From Siphonodentalium dalli (lineage: Eukaryota; Mollusca; Scaphopoda; Gadilida; Siphonodentaliidae): a DNA stretch of 64,000 nt. Shown piece after piece: positions 12,237-24,113 of this stretch (its first letter is position 1; every line of letters begins with the position of its first letter). The notes below the pieces were generated by a model. That model searched no databases, was not told the DNA's origin, and was given only the letters and a program-made list of their open reading frames with translations. A program made the translations under genes and the position numbers. The stretch covers positions 168,276,664-168,340,663 of the forward strand of contig CP136066.1 in NCBI GenBank assembly GCA_032622095.1, given 5' to 3'.

Positions 12237-12580
12237 GGTGTATCTCGCGGCGATAACGTTACAGCACTTCATAATAGTGTGATGTTACTGTACCGTATGT
12301 GAAACCAATAACCAATATAAACGTTTGACCCTCTTTGATGAACGCGGGAATTCAAAACGTTTTTTTATTTGTTCATACTATCTTTCTCTCCTAAAGTCCA
12401 TCGTGTAGGCACATACGCCAGATGTTCTCTCACAATCCATTATCACGTGAATCCACCTCGAATCCCAGAAATGCGTGAGAATAGAGTGGCTTCAAGTTAA
12501 TCAACTGTCACGATGATGATGGTGCTGATGTGATGCTGCGAAACTTTCGGCGAGGTGTGTGTGTGTTTAAACTGAACACG
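12237..12580. repeat. Direct repeat copy 1 (partner 14001-14302)
   Basis: Shares ordered segments with 14001-14302: GGTGTATCTCGCGGCGA, CGTTTGA.CC.TTTTGATGAAC, TTTGTTCATACTATCTTTCT, GATGTGATGCTGCGAAA and TAAACTGAACAC. Identity is about 75-80% by eye. The copies are 1.76 kb apart and separated by a hairpin-element insertion and unrecognised sequence. Confidence 0.7.
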
Positions 12581-12691
12581 TTGAGGTTTATGGTACTGCA
12601 GATATAACAGTTGATGTCAGACCTGCTGATTTGTCTGGAGTTGTAAACTATTCTCGGTATACACCTTAGTGATGTTCGACGACCCGTTGGC

Positions 12692-13005
12692 ACAGCATGT
12701 TCTTCAGAAAACCCACACATTATCTGCTTATGAAGAACTTGTTTTAGGTGATAGATAATCTGGTTAGAATCGCTTCATTTTGAGTCGATAATGAGCTGAA
12801 AATGAGAGAATTTTTGTTAAATCATCGACTGATAATGAGGCGATTCTAAGCAGAGTGTGTGCGGACAATGACACAAATAAGCCAACCCACGACTTTTCAG
12901 GAGAACACTCTTTAACATGTTTTTTCACTGTGGCCCGCGCGCCATAAAACGAAATCACAAATAACGGCTATGACTCCATTGTATTTGCTCGAGGATATGC
13001 TGTCG
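12692..13005 (+). mobile_element. Hairpin-repeat family copy
   Basis: Starts GCATGTTCTTCAGAAAACCC. Arms TAGAATCGCTTCATTTTGAG (near 12766) and GAGGCGATTCTAAGC (near 12837) pair. The core is TTTTCACTGTGGCCCGCGCG near 12923. It ends TGCTCGAGGATATGCTG. The tandem CACATTATG units found in other copies are missing. Confidence 0.75.
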
Positions 13006-14000
13006 AGGTACCTACCATTGGTTTGGCAGAATCGATCTACTGATTGGCGCAGATTGTTGCCGTTTGTTACCCCAATTAACCCAGAAGGCTGATAACCCAC
13101 AGCTAATGAATATCCTTTCGGCCTGTGTCTGCGGGGTCATCATAAATTGTTGACATTTGATGACACCAGATCAGATGTGTCCATCAACATTATTCGGCGT
13201 GATGGTGTCTACGAAATCCAGCAAGTTAGAAATATAGACACATGTTCGTATTGTGAGTTTGATATGCAATATAGGCATGGTGTATTTCGGGCTCACCATT
13301 TGTTCAACATGGTAGCGAATAACTTCCGAAGTGAAATGTGCGACAACGTCCGTGCAGATGTGAGGGGTCATTAATATCAGCCAAAAGTCCTTTCCGACCT
13401 TAAAAATGTGAGATTCAATTTGAATTTTTTAAATTGTGATCCAGACCGCGCAGATGTGAACTGTCTACTTCAATCAAGTTATGTCGATTCTCGAAATTCA
13501 TATCGGAACTAAGGTAGTGGATTCAGATCACAAAGGCAATCTCTGATTTTGTTTAATATCAATGAAGACGAGTTGTAATGCGAGTTGTAATTTGTACCAG
13601 TGTGTTTTGTCTTCCTCTGAATTGAAGGCATTGGTTTCTGGAATGTTGTCTATTCTTATGTTCATGGTCTTTCTACACCCGTGGGATCTCCATGTGAATG
13701 TTGTGGCTGCTGACTTGTTCGAGTGGAATTCTGCAATTAGTTGTATAGACAAAGAAATGAAATGCTATGTGATAAAAATATTTTCTTCCTATGCGGCGAC
13801 CCTATACATGTACATTATAGACGATTCTGTGAAAAAAAAATATAATTACTCGGTACTGGCTGTCGTTGATCCACCCCTCGTAAAATTGCAATAGACGAGC
13901 CAGGCATATCATTGAACATTGCATGATACAAGTGTTTGTTATTTTTAATTCGTGACCTGCATAAATGTGGCGTGGGGTCGACAATTCATATATTGGGGCG
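13006..14000. other. No supported gene
   Basis: Frames at 13562-13894 (plus) and 13528-13752 (minus) overlap and neither is recognisable. The segment lies between the two direct-repeat copies. Confidence 0.4.
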
Positions 14001-14302
14001 GGTGTATCGCGCGGCGACTAACGTACAGTAGTTCATAAAAGTGTGCTGTTATATGGAACCAAGAAATGTATAAACGTTTGAACCATTTTGATGAACACGG
14101 TAATTCGAAACGTTTTTTTTCCATTTGTTCATACTATCTTTCTCTCTAATGTTCATCAGGTATATACACATGCTCTCTCACACTCTATTCTCGCGTCCAT
14201 CTACTCAGAATCCCGCCAGTGCGTGAATATAGTGTATTCAAGTTAATAAACTGCCATAGTGATGATGTGATGCTGCGAAATTGCTGTGTGTAAACTGAAC
14301 AC
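14001..14302. repeat. Direct repeat copy 2 (partner 12237-12580)
   Basis: See copy 1. This copy ends about 760 bp before the start codon of the lectin gene, so it may lie in that gene's upstream region. The end near TAAACTGAACACATGGG abuts a 21-bp tandem array. Confidence 0.7.
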
Positions 14303-14311
14303 ATGGGAAAT

Positions 14312-14404
14312 AATGTGTTTGGTGTTGTCGACAATGTGTTTGGTGTTGTCGACAATGTGTTTGGTGTTGTCGACAATGTGTTTGGTGTTGTCGACAATGT
14401 GTGT
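14312..14404. repeat. 21-bp tandem repeat, about 4.5 units
   Basis: Units of AATGTGTTTGGTGTTGTCGA plus C begin at 14312, 14333, 14354 and 14375, and a partial unit at 14396. The units are identical, implying recent expansion. Open frames across it (both strands) arise from the repeat and are not genes. Confidence 0.92.
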
Positions 14405-14978
14405 GGCAGTTTTCATAAGTTCTGGTGGTGTTCATGTTATCCAGATTCTCATTAATATGACACACGGAGAACTCAACTAATTTTACTGTTACTCAAGCTC
14501 TCATACATAAAGGACAAACTAGTAACTTTCCACTCATTGGTGGCATTTGTGATTGCAATTGGCTTGGCCTTTTTCAAGAATGTTATATATCACATCCAAA
14601 TGGCTAGTTGTCAGCTTGTCTAACGCAATTCTATATATATGTCATATTCGAATGATTTTTGTTTTGTTTCTATAATTTATAAATTATTCATTTCACGTTC
14701 CAGGTTGAAATAAAGCAGTATATAACCTCTGGCTAGATAATGATAGTCCACACGAAACAACGGCATTCCCCGGGTACTTGACAACAGTAACTATGGTCAA
14801 ATTGTATTAAAATGAAAGCAGAATATATTAAAACGTTCTATGTTCTATGGACTATCGAACATTATATATACATTAGTAATATAAGCGTGAATCAACCTAT
14901 CAGACGTGCCAATCGATCGTTGTGCCCTTGTGCAAGTCTCCCGTAATATCTACCAGCGGGCAGACTCGCCCTTAGTCT

Positions 14979-14984
14979 TATATA
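14979..14984 (+). promoter_or_regulatory. Candidate TATA box for the lectin gene
   Basis: A TTATATAC segment at 14978-14985 lies about 80 bp before the ATG at 15061, leaving room for transcription to start near 15010. This is a positional inference only. Confidence 0.35.
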
Positions 14985-15060
14985 CCCGAAAGCCAACGCA
15001 TCGGGTGGTACGGTTACAACGCGTTAAAAAAACAGTCGAACAAAAAGTTAAAATTCGAAT

Positions 15061-15376
15061 ATGATGAGTTTGGATAATACTGTCATCATTACATTGCTCG
15101 CCGTTACTTGTGGAGCAATGTGCGTTCTCGGGAACTCTTTTTATGACAAGGTTTCTGTCTGGAACGATAAAATTGTAGCCAGTGACATTCTGACTCGTTA
15201 TAGAATCCTCACAATGGAAGACTGTGCTTCGCTGTGTTCTCAGGATAACAGTTGCATCTCATTTTTCTACATTGAGACTGATTCAGGTATCTGTCAGCTC
15301 CACGCATGCGTTATGGACGATGTACCGGAGATCTATCACATAAAACTGGACGCCGCGTACTTCATCAGTCAGAAAG
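15061..15376 (+). CDS. Secreted PAN/apple + C-type lectin protein, exon 1
   Basis: Exon 1 encodes residues 1-105 plus one base. Residues 1 to about 24 form a signal peptide (hydrophobic IITLLAVTCGAMCVLG, cleavage likely before NSF). Residues about 50-85 have the cysteine layout of a PAN/apple module (C55, C59, C65, C78, C83, with the CISFFY and ICQLHAC patterns), a family that binds proteins or carbohydrates outside cells. The donor is AAAG|GTATGA after 15376, phase 1. A candidate TATA box lies upstream. The protein continues in exons at 27484-27678 and 37419-37657, giving 249 residues in total. This first exon looks intact. Extra exons in the 12-kb intron cannot be excluded. What it binds is unknown; innate recognition or secretion roles are typical of such molluscan proteins but are not shown here. 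Confidence 0.82.
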
Positions 15377-15535
15377 GTATGACGACTATTTTATTATGCT
15401 ATTAAAACTAACTCAACATTATTATGTAAATGACGCCTCCACTCATAGAGCCAATTCATTAAGCCATTTTGGTGATTTGATTGTGTGATATTATTATTTA
15501 TTCTAGTTGTTATTGGTACCGACAGGGGCTCCGCT

Positions 15536-15622
15536 GATTTATGGAGGCACGGACTCAGTATGAGTGTTCAATGCTTCAAATGTGCTTGCTTCAGTGAGCG
15601 TGAACAAATTCTCATTTCTTAA
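15536..15622 (+). repeat. Dispersed repeat, partner 61349-61436
   Basis: Shares GATTTATGGAGGCACGGACT, AGTATGAGT and CTTCAAATGTGCTT with 61349-61436, about 80% alike by eye. No coding signal. Confidence 0.6.
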
Positions 15623-16438
15623 TTATATTTATACAATAACCATAACAATATAGATTTGAATTAAAGATATAAGATTAATGATATTTTACAGGGACTGAAT
15701 GGACGATACTGACCGTCTACTTGCAGCCCCTAAAAATAAATAACAATTTATCCGCTACCTGAGGTAGTTGTCCAATAATAAGTATATACCTAATATCCGC
15801 AGACTAGATTCAATTTTACAACCTACCTATGTAGTGTTAAATGTATATATGTCATATACGTGTAAACAAACGACAACACATTGCATCCAAAATTCCGGCT
15901 AATGATGAAGTTATCAACTCACATCAGCTCGAACAACTGTTGTTTTTACATGCAATCACGTTTTAATAATAATTTAGTTTAGAATCACGCTTCCACAAAA
16001 AAATCTGCACGCGGGCTTTTTATTTTTAATACATACGTATATGTGAGCTGCTGGGTACACTGATAAATACATCATGTCCCTATTTCCAGGACTATTTACA
16101 TTTGCATTTACTGTTTAAGTGTTTAAAAACTCTTTCAAATATATTAGTCGTGAGTCCAGATTAAAATTCATCAAATGGTATAAATTGATCTACTATACTA
16201 TATGGGAAACGGTTCCACAAGAATGGACTAGATATGGTGAATGACCGATTCCTACCAGTAGCAGTTTTAATGATGCTCTAACTCTTCCAAAGTAGTTAAG
16301 GACTTAGACATATTTAATACACATTACACATATAGGATATGTCATACATACAAAAACAAGCTTGCAATAAACACTTGTAAGATCAATATACAACATGAAG
16401 ATATTGCCTATATTCATAATGACTAACTTTAAATTCTA
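15623..16438. other. Intronic sequence, nothing recognised
   Basis: AT-rich DNA with no supported repeat or coding signal. Confidence 0.4.
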
Positions 16439-18959
16439 GGGTCCGAATCGGCATCTCCAGTTTATACCTAGTTTAAACTACCAGTTTAAACTGGGTTTTA
16501 GTAGTAAAACCAAGTTTTTCTCCACCGCTGGGACGACATAGATTTGGTCGATTGCGTTACCTGTGGGCCACACTTGTCCAATTGCAAGAATAGGAGGCGT
16601 GGTCTGTCTGTTTATTATCGCTAAGGTTGTCAATTCATTGTCCGGTCAAGCGACCTGTTGTCGCTATATAATCTCCTAATCAGGGGAATAACCCGTGCGC
16701 TTTGAGAAATCACGACGAATGCGCGGTCTGTTGTATAACGGTTAGATATTATCTAATATCATGGACGAAGTGACTTTTGGAACTCAAAAATATCTCTTGA
16801 GGGCATAGGTGGGGCCCCGCCACAAATACCCCATAGAAACACCACCACCCCGGGGGTACCATCCGGACGGGTGAAAATGGGTATGGACCATTTTTGAGAA
16901 CGGGAAGGATTTCGGCGAATTTGACGGCATGAAAGGGTGGCTCGCCCATAATACCCGATAGAAACATCACCCCTCACCCCGGGATAACAGGGGTATGGAC
17001 GGTTCGGATTTAGGCTAATTAATTGGCAGCAGGAGTGGGTGGCACGATCAAAATACACCATAGAACCACCCCTACCCACCCCTCACCGGGGGGGGAGGGG
17101 TCCCACGGTGGGACTCCCACCAGAGGATGTGGAAATTGGGTACGCCCAAATACCGAATAGAAACACCCAACACTCACTCCCGGGGAAGGGTACCTCAAAT
17201 AGCGCATATAAACATCCCACCCCTCACATCCGGGCGGTGTGGGTGGGTCACCACCGAGGGTGAAGATGGGATATGAACCATGTTCGAGAACGGTAAGGAT
17301 TTCGGCCAATTTGACGACAGGGGTGTGTGGCCCGCTCCAAATATCCCATATAGACCCCCTACCCTCATCCCTGGAGGGTACCACCCTGCTGGGGTGAAAA
17401 TGGGGTATGGAGCATTTTATTCATTATTCGCAAAAACATGCCTCTGTTGGTTAATATTACGGCATGTGTAGGTGGCACGCCCCAAATACCCCATAGAATG
17501 GGGTATGGACCGTTATCGAGAACGGTAAGGATTTCGGCCAATATGACGTCATTGTTGGGCGGCCCGCCCTCAAATATAGTCATAGAAACACCCCCACCCT
17601 TACAGCGGGTGGTTCTACCGAGCGGGTGAAAATGGGGTCCGGGGTGGGGGTGGGGTGTTTCTATGGGGCGCATTTGGGATGTGCCACCCACCGTTCTCGA
17701 AAATGGTCCATACCCCATTTCATCCCCTCGGGGTGGTACCTCCGGGTGAGGGTGTTTCTAGGGGGTAGTTGGAGCGGGCTACCCACACTGCTGACGTCAA
17801 ATTGACCGAAATTCTTACCGTTCTCGAAAATGGTCCATATCCCATTTTCACCTCCTGTGTGGTTCCCCCAGCGTTCAGGGGTGGGCTGTTTCTATGGGAC
17901 ATTTGAGCGGGCAATCCATCCATGCCGTCAATTGGCCGAAATCCTTACCAGTTTCGAAAATGGTCCATATCCCACGTTCACCCCCTCGGGTGGTACCCCC
18001 CCCCCCCCCGGATGTGAGGGGTGGGGTGTTTCTATGGGTTATTTGGGGCGAGCCACCCACCCATACTATCAAATTGGCCGAAATCCTTACAGTTCTCCAA
18101 AATAGTCCATACTCCACCCCCTCAGGGTGGCCGTTACCCTCCCCGGGTGAAGGCTGGGGGTGTCTCTGATGGGTATTTGGGCGGGCCACCAACCCATGCG
18201 TCAAATTGACCGAAAGAGACCTTTTTGTGAATAAGGAATCAGTTTCAAAAGTCGTGTTCGTGTCTAACGTGTCAATCTGATCAGTCCGATCCCGCCATGC
18301 TCTCAGCCGCCAAATCGACATCCGAACGAGCGAATTGCAAACAGACATATATAGCAAGAAATCATCCATCACACTGGCACATATTTTGTTAGAATTTATC
18401 TCATAAGTACCGACATCGCCTCCCCGAATTCCACTAAGACTCTCCTGCATCTACATTGATTGACAAACGCCCCGCATAAACGCCTCCCCCAATTCAAAAT
18501 AAACACTCCCATATTCACGAAGAAACAACATTAATATTGGGCGAAAAATATCGGCCGAATAATTAAACCCAAAAAACTAGGTTTTAGTCAAACCTGGGGT
18601 AGGGTGGTTTAACTTTGAATTTTTTTCAAAGTATATTTAAAGGTGTATGTTCGAGGCGAGACGTATGGTACGTATAAATCATATATACCTAAGCTTATAC
18701 TGATGATAATATAGCCAATTCACCACAAACAATTAGTAATATTACCATAACTTTATCACGTTAATAAAACCTAGTTTCAACTTAAACTGAGTTTATCACA
18801 AAACTTGGTTTAAGTACGCTAAAACCCAGTTTTACTCCCATAAACCTGGTTTAACTACTGTAAAACCAAGTTTAAACCCTACTTAAACCTAGTTTAAACT
18901 GGAGTTAAACCTGGTCTAGTATAAAACCTAGTCTAAACCAGAGATGCCGATTCGGACCG
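16439..18959. mobile_element. 2.5-kb non-autonomous DNA transposon with subterminal repeats
   Basis: The ends are perfect inverted repeats over 18 bp: GGTCCGAATCGGCATCTC at 16440-16457 and its complement ending at 18958. TA dinucleotides flank both sides (16437-16438, 18960-18961), so a TA target is possible. Just inside, a quasi-palindromic AAACCTAGTTTAA-like motif is repeated, a few times on the left and about ten times in the last 400 bp on the right, as expected for clustered transposase-binding sites. The middle holds a diverged minisatellite in two opposite orientations. No transposase is recognised. I cannot assign a superfamily. Confidence 0.78.
16800..18215. repeat. Back-to-back inverted minisatellite arrays
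   Basis: About 8 degenerate units of roughly 100-140 bp in one orientation (landmarks AAATACCCCATAGAAACACC, then GGTATGGACC, then AGAACGGTAAGGATTTCGGC) run to about 17640. They are followed by about 5 units in the opposite orientation (GGTGTTTCTATGGG, CCGAAATCCTTACCGTTCTC, GGTCCATA). Many G- and C-rich runs occur. Long open frames across this block reflect the repeat and are not genes. Confidence 0.8.
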
Positions 18960-20488
18960 TAGTGTTTCCGCTTCTGTGATAAACTTAGTTACGGCAAAGT
19001 TGATTCTTTTGAATTTAGACAGAAAAATAATCCCATGTTTTGTATCATTCTTTATGTGGAACCCAGACAACACGTGTTCAATCTAACTTATTATTACAGA
19101 CGTCTGGACGTTGTAACATGAACATTGTAATATCGTTTCATCCTCCACTTTGCTCTGTTGCCGTGTAGTTTCTCTATGTTATTGATGAGTTTAAGTTGGG
19201 AGTTGTGATTAATTTTATATTTACTGAAATGCCCTAAAGAGGTGAACTGTTGTCTCACAACCTTGCTCACAAAATGTGTACAGGTGTTTGTTATCAGGAT
19301 TGTGCATTTTTTAAATAACGATTTAACTAATTAGTGGGATAGGACAGTATACACTGGTATATATCAATAAAGAATTTCTCTGGATCTATCTGGCGAAAAA
19401 TTCACATATCATGGTCACTGTACAAAGTATCTGAGTAATTATTAAAAGACGAAACTAGCAGTGAGTTGTAATACATTGGTGAGGTCAACAATATTATCTT
19501 TTGTTGTTCCCTTTGGTACCAAAAAACTGCTAGAATAATTGATAATTTCACACAACAATTACCAAATATCTTATTGGCTTGGCTATGACTATGAGCGGAG
19601 GCTTCATGTGCATCATAATGAAATGAATATAATGAAGAATAAAGCAGTCACAAACTTCCCAGCGCAATGAAAACAAACGTTGACGTGCCGTGTGGCGCAC
19701 TCAAGCATGGAGCAATACACTGGAATTAGACCACTATTAAGATATATAGTGGGCAGATTTAACTTGGTAAACGACCCCTAATTCATCTCAACCAAATTTT
19801 GCATTGATCAACAGACATGACATGAAAATTCTCAACTATAGAAAATTATTAATGGGCAGTTGCCCTTCTAAATTAAAATGATCATTAAGTTTCACGAATG
19901 AAGAATATTTAAGTCTCCTCATGTTCTTCTCATGATATGGATATATGAACTGCACTTTTGAAAAACAATATTTTACAAAAGTTCTTGGTACCCTAAAACA
20001 GTTAAATTAAAAAAAATGTTCATGCAATAAAATTAAAGTAAATTATGTTATAATTTCCAAATGGTTGAAGAGGTATACGTACTCCTTCTAGAAATTTTAA
20101 AAAGTGGTCCATAGCACGAGTTAAGATAATTATGCTTTGGCAACTTGTTCACAAACCATAATTATCTTAATTCGTGTTGTGATTTTTATTATATCACTCG
20201 GATATGGGCAATTGTCCTCATACATCCTGAATGGGGCTAGGCTTCATACCGCCTTTTCTGTACGACCACTGGATATCATTGGTAGCTCTGTATTTTATCA
20301 GTACACCAGTTGCATTACATTATATTACACTGCAATGTATGTAAACAATTTCGCTTCAAAATAGCTATTATCACATTACCCCATACCCACAATTCTGCTA
20401 TACCTATCCTCGTCCCATAGCAATGTGACAAATGAGCATCTCCAGATAATTTGAACTTCATTCTCGAAGAATTGTTTTGTTATATTTC
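18960..20488. other. Intronic sequence, nothing recognised
   Basis: AT-rich. No domain, RNA or clear repeat could be assigned, and a short frame at 20137-20364 is not recognisable. Confidence 0.4.
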
Positions 20489-20998
20489 AACCTGTTTTCC
20501 CAAAAGCCCGCACATTATCTGCTTATATAGAACTTATGTTAGGTAGATAATCTGCTCATATTTTACACAATTTGAATCGATAATGTGCTGAAACTGAATC
20601 CATTTAAGTCACATTATCGACTCATAATAAGCTGATTCTAGGAAGATGATTTGCGGACAGTGACACAAATAAGCCAACACACAACTTTTCAGATGTACGC
20701 TCTTTAACATGTGTTTTCACTGTGGCCCGCGCCATGAAACGATATAACTGCTATGACTCCACTATCTGCGTATTTCAGAATCAAGTAATCACATTATGTT
20801 CATATTTCACATTATGTGCGTATTTCAGAATCAAGTAATCACATTATGTTCCTATTTCACATTATGTGCGTATTTCAGAATCAAGTAATCACATTATGTT
20901 CCTATTTCACACTATGTTCCTATTTCACACTATGTTCCTATTTTACATTAAGTTCCTATTTCACATTATGTTCCTATTTCGCGAGGATATGTTGTATA
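20489..20998 (+). mobile_element. Hairpin-repeat family copy with expanded 3' tandem units
   Basis: Starts AACCTGTTTTCCCAAAAGCC, with paired arms near 20553-20588 and 20611-20645 and the core GTGTTTTCACTGTGGCCCGC near 20712. From about 20775 to 20985 it carries an expanded array: first about 50-bp units (ATTTCAGAATCAAGTAATCA followed by CATTATGTTCCTATTTCAC), then 17-18-bp units (TATGTTCCTATTTCACA). It ends GCGAGGATATGTTG. The open frames here arise from the repeat. Confidence 0.8.
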
Positions 20999-22341
20999 TT
21001 TCGTCATTAATGTTTTTTCATTTTGCTTTATTTTATATCGACATATTTAGAATTATTACTCACTTACTTCAAACTCATTGTCCTTATGTATCTTCAGCAA
21101 CAGCCATGTAACTGAGCCGATGTCGCGCTGTTGGAACTATGATTAAATGAAAAAGCCTACCTATAAATGATCTCGCACCATATATTCTCATAGATATGAT
21201 CCAGCATAACTATTACCGCTCAATGGTAGCCATATTCTTTTACCGCGGGCGATATGCGATACGTAAAGAGCGATCTCATCCGTATTGGTCTAATCTTCTA
21301 ATTTACTAGGTAAACTTGGCTATGAATGGAACACACCAAATCAAGCCCATTCGTGTATTACTGATGCATTCAATCGTGAACTCCGACGAAATGTTCACGA
21401 ATCGCGTCCTATGTAATAAAACTAGGATTCCAAGAGACGTCTCTTTCACTCGTATGGATCTTGTCAGAACGCCCACATGGCTCCGATAATTGTTATTAAC
21501 CTCGGGGGATAGTTTGCCTAACCGCGGACCTCCAACAGACGGAGAACTATCAGTGCTTCATTTGAATGTGCAGAGTATTTTCCGGAAACTTTATGTTCTT
21601 TCCACCGAAATTTAAAACAATGACGTGTGTCATTTTACGAAGTCCTTAGTACCAAAAAACGATAAAAACGATTTACTTATATCTGGTTACGGTAACTGTA
21701 CGCGAAAGGAAAGTGGGACATTAGAACCTTTCTTTTATGACTTAGTTTGCTAGCACGTCCCGGTTTACGTGAAAATTGTTACTTGTGAAGCAACTAGACA
21801 GAAAGTACATAACAAACGCAATGTATACATGTATAAACAAGTAGATTTCTCCACAATACACGACCAAATAAAATCATCTGAATGGACCCAGGTATTTAAT
21901 AACTTACCACTTGAGGATATCTGTACCACTCTGATGCACAAACTAACTGAGCTTATGAATAAACATATTCCCTACAAATTTATCAGCTACAAACCAGAAG
22001 AGCCCGATCTGATGAACCCATGGATTAAATATTTAATTAAGCAACGAAAAAGTATTCATAAATCGGCAAACAGAAGAAATACCTCCGAGAAAAATTAGAA
22101 ACGAAGTCATTTCTGATATTAAATGAATTTCATTTATTGAAAGTGCAAGAAGTCCTCAATGACCACCAGACAATAGCTGGCAAATGGTGGAAAATATTAA
22201 ATAATCTTTCCACAAATAGGACTGAAACTGTGCCTCCTTTAGTTTGGCAGGGAAAAGTTGTGTCGTCGGACGAAGACAGATCAGAGGTTCTAAATAGCTA
22301 CCTCTGCAGCATTGCATATCTTAGTGGAACAAAACAAACCA

Positions 22342-22662
22342 GCCTGTTCTCCTGAAAACACGCACATTATCTGCTTATAATATAACACGTTTTAGGTAGA
22401 TGATATGCTTAGAATCGCCTCATTTTGAGTCGACAATGTGGTGAAAATTAAGCAGATTATGTGTCGACAATGACACAAATAAGCCATCTCACGACTTTTC
22501 AGGTGTACGCTCTTTAACATGTGTTATCACTTTGGCCCGCGCTATAAAACGAAATAACGGATAAGGGTCCATTATCTGCTTATCTCAGAATAAACTAATC
22601 ACATTATGTGCCTATTTCACATTATATGTCCATTATGTAAGTATATGCGTGATGATATGTTA
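22342..22662 (+). mobile_element. Hairpin-repeat copy inserted in the CR1/Jockey-type LINE
   Basis: Starts CCTGTTCTCCTGAAAAC and ends about GATGATATGTT. The first arm (TTAGAATCGCCTCATTTTG) is kept near 22409, but the second arm is largely deleted. The core TGTTATCACTTTGGCCCGCG lies near 22519. The LINE protein reads LSGTKQT before it and NNPTPTPDG after it, so the element can be cut out of a known host sequence. AAACAAAC precedes and AAACAAC follows, possibly a short target duplication. Confidence 0.8.
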
Positions 22663-24113
22663 AACAACCCCACCCCAACACCGGATGGTCCTAATCTGAC
22701 CACACTCAGTGATATAAAAGTAACTGAACTGACAGTGTTTAATGCTATAAAACGTTGTTCCAATACATAAGAAAGAAGATCGGACCAATCCGGCGAATTA
22801 CCGCTCAATCTCGCTTGTAATTTGTGAGATGTGTAAGTAAATTATTTGAAAAATGCATAGCTAAACACCGTATGACATATCTTCAATCGAATAATATTCT
22901 AACTAAACATCAGTCCGGGTTTGTTACAGCCCACTCAGCATACCAGTTATGTGACATATTTGACAAAAGTAGTAAATATTTGGCGAAGGACGTGACATTC
23001 GATTAGTATGTTTTGACACAAGTAAAGCGTGTGATAAAGTGTGGCACGAGGGTCAACTTTTTAAACTTCGTGCAAAAGGTATTCGCGATAACATGCTCCG
23101 TTGGTTCAAATCATACCTGTCCGATCGCCAACAGCGTGTAGCGTTCAGATATGGCCAATCAACCTGGGTGAAATTGCCTGAGTGCCCCAGCGGTCCGTAT
23201 GGGGTCCTATCCTACATATTGGTTTTATTAACGACATTGTTGACATGACATGTAATATTCGCCTTTTTGTCGACGACACTTCGATTGCCCTGACTACTGA
23301 TGATCATAGCACTGGAGCAATTATGATACAGTAGTATATTAAACGACTAGGAGAATGGTCCTCTAAATGGCTTTGTAAATTCAATGAACTTAAGACAGAG
23401 GCAATAACATGCAATCGAAAGCGTAATACGCTAAATCACCCAACTCTGACCACGAATCAACAGCACATTAAGGAAGCCAATAAACACAAGCATCTTGGTG
23501 CTATTTTTTAGTAAAGCTGGTAGCTGGGGTCCCCACATCAACGCAATAACGAACTTGCCTGGAAACGTATTTCCCTACTAAGGAAATATATATTTTATCG
23601 TGACAGAGCTAGTCTTGAAAACTATTACTTCACTTTTATTCGATTAATTGCTGAATATTCTTGTGCAGTCTGGGATGGTTGTGTGCAGCATGAGTCTGGT
23701 ATTATTGAAAATATACATTATGAAGCAGCACGTATTGTAACGGGTGCCACTAGGTCTGTCAGTAAGTCGACACTTCTTGCAGGAATTGGCTGGGAAACTT
23801 TAACATCACGACGTGAAAAATACAAACTGAAGCTGTTATTCTACAAGATGGTGTATGACCAGGCACCACATATCGAATAACTTTAGTACCTCCAACCCAG
23901 ATATCGGGGCGTGTCACCCGAAGGTAATTGTTTTAGGTTGCCAGTTTTCGATAAAAAAAAAATATCACAGAAGATCCTTCCTTCGATAGTGGACAATGCA
24001 TTCTAACCTAAACAAGATCCCTAAATGGTTTTATTATGCCTATACACGCGACGCACAGGTTTTGCATTCCGACTTATAGACTGCACTGTAGCCAATTAAA
24101 TTACCACACCTAT

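Noticed and set aside
13528-13894. Overlapping 110- and 74-residue frames on opposite strands as a gene
   Set aside because: No domain recognised, no way to prefer a strand, no splice partners.
12237-14302. Definite LTR retrotransposon
   Set aside because: The two direct repeats lack clear TG...CA ends, target duplications and any gag/pol between them.
14185-14480. Three overlapping frames across 14.2-14.5 kb
   Set aside because: They are created by the 21-bp tandem repeat, which is open in several frames.
16749-18450. Many overlapping open frames of 60-190 codons on both strands
   Set aside because: They come from the GC-rich minisatellite and its inverted half. Low-complexity proline/glycine translations are not genes.
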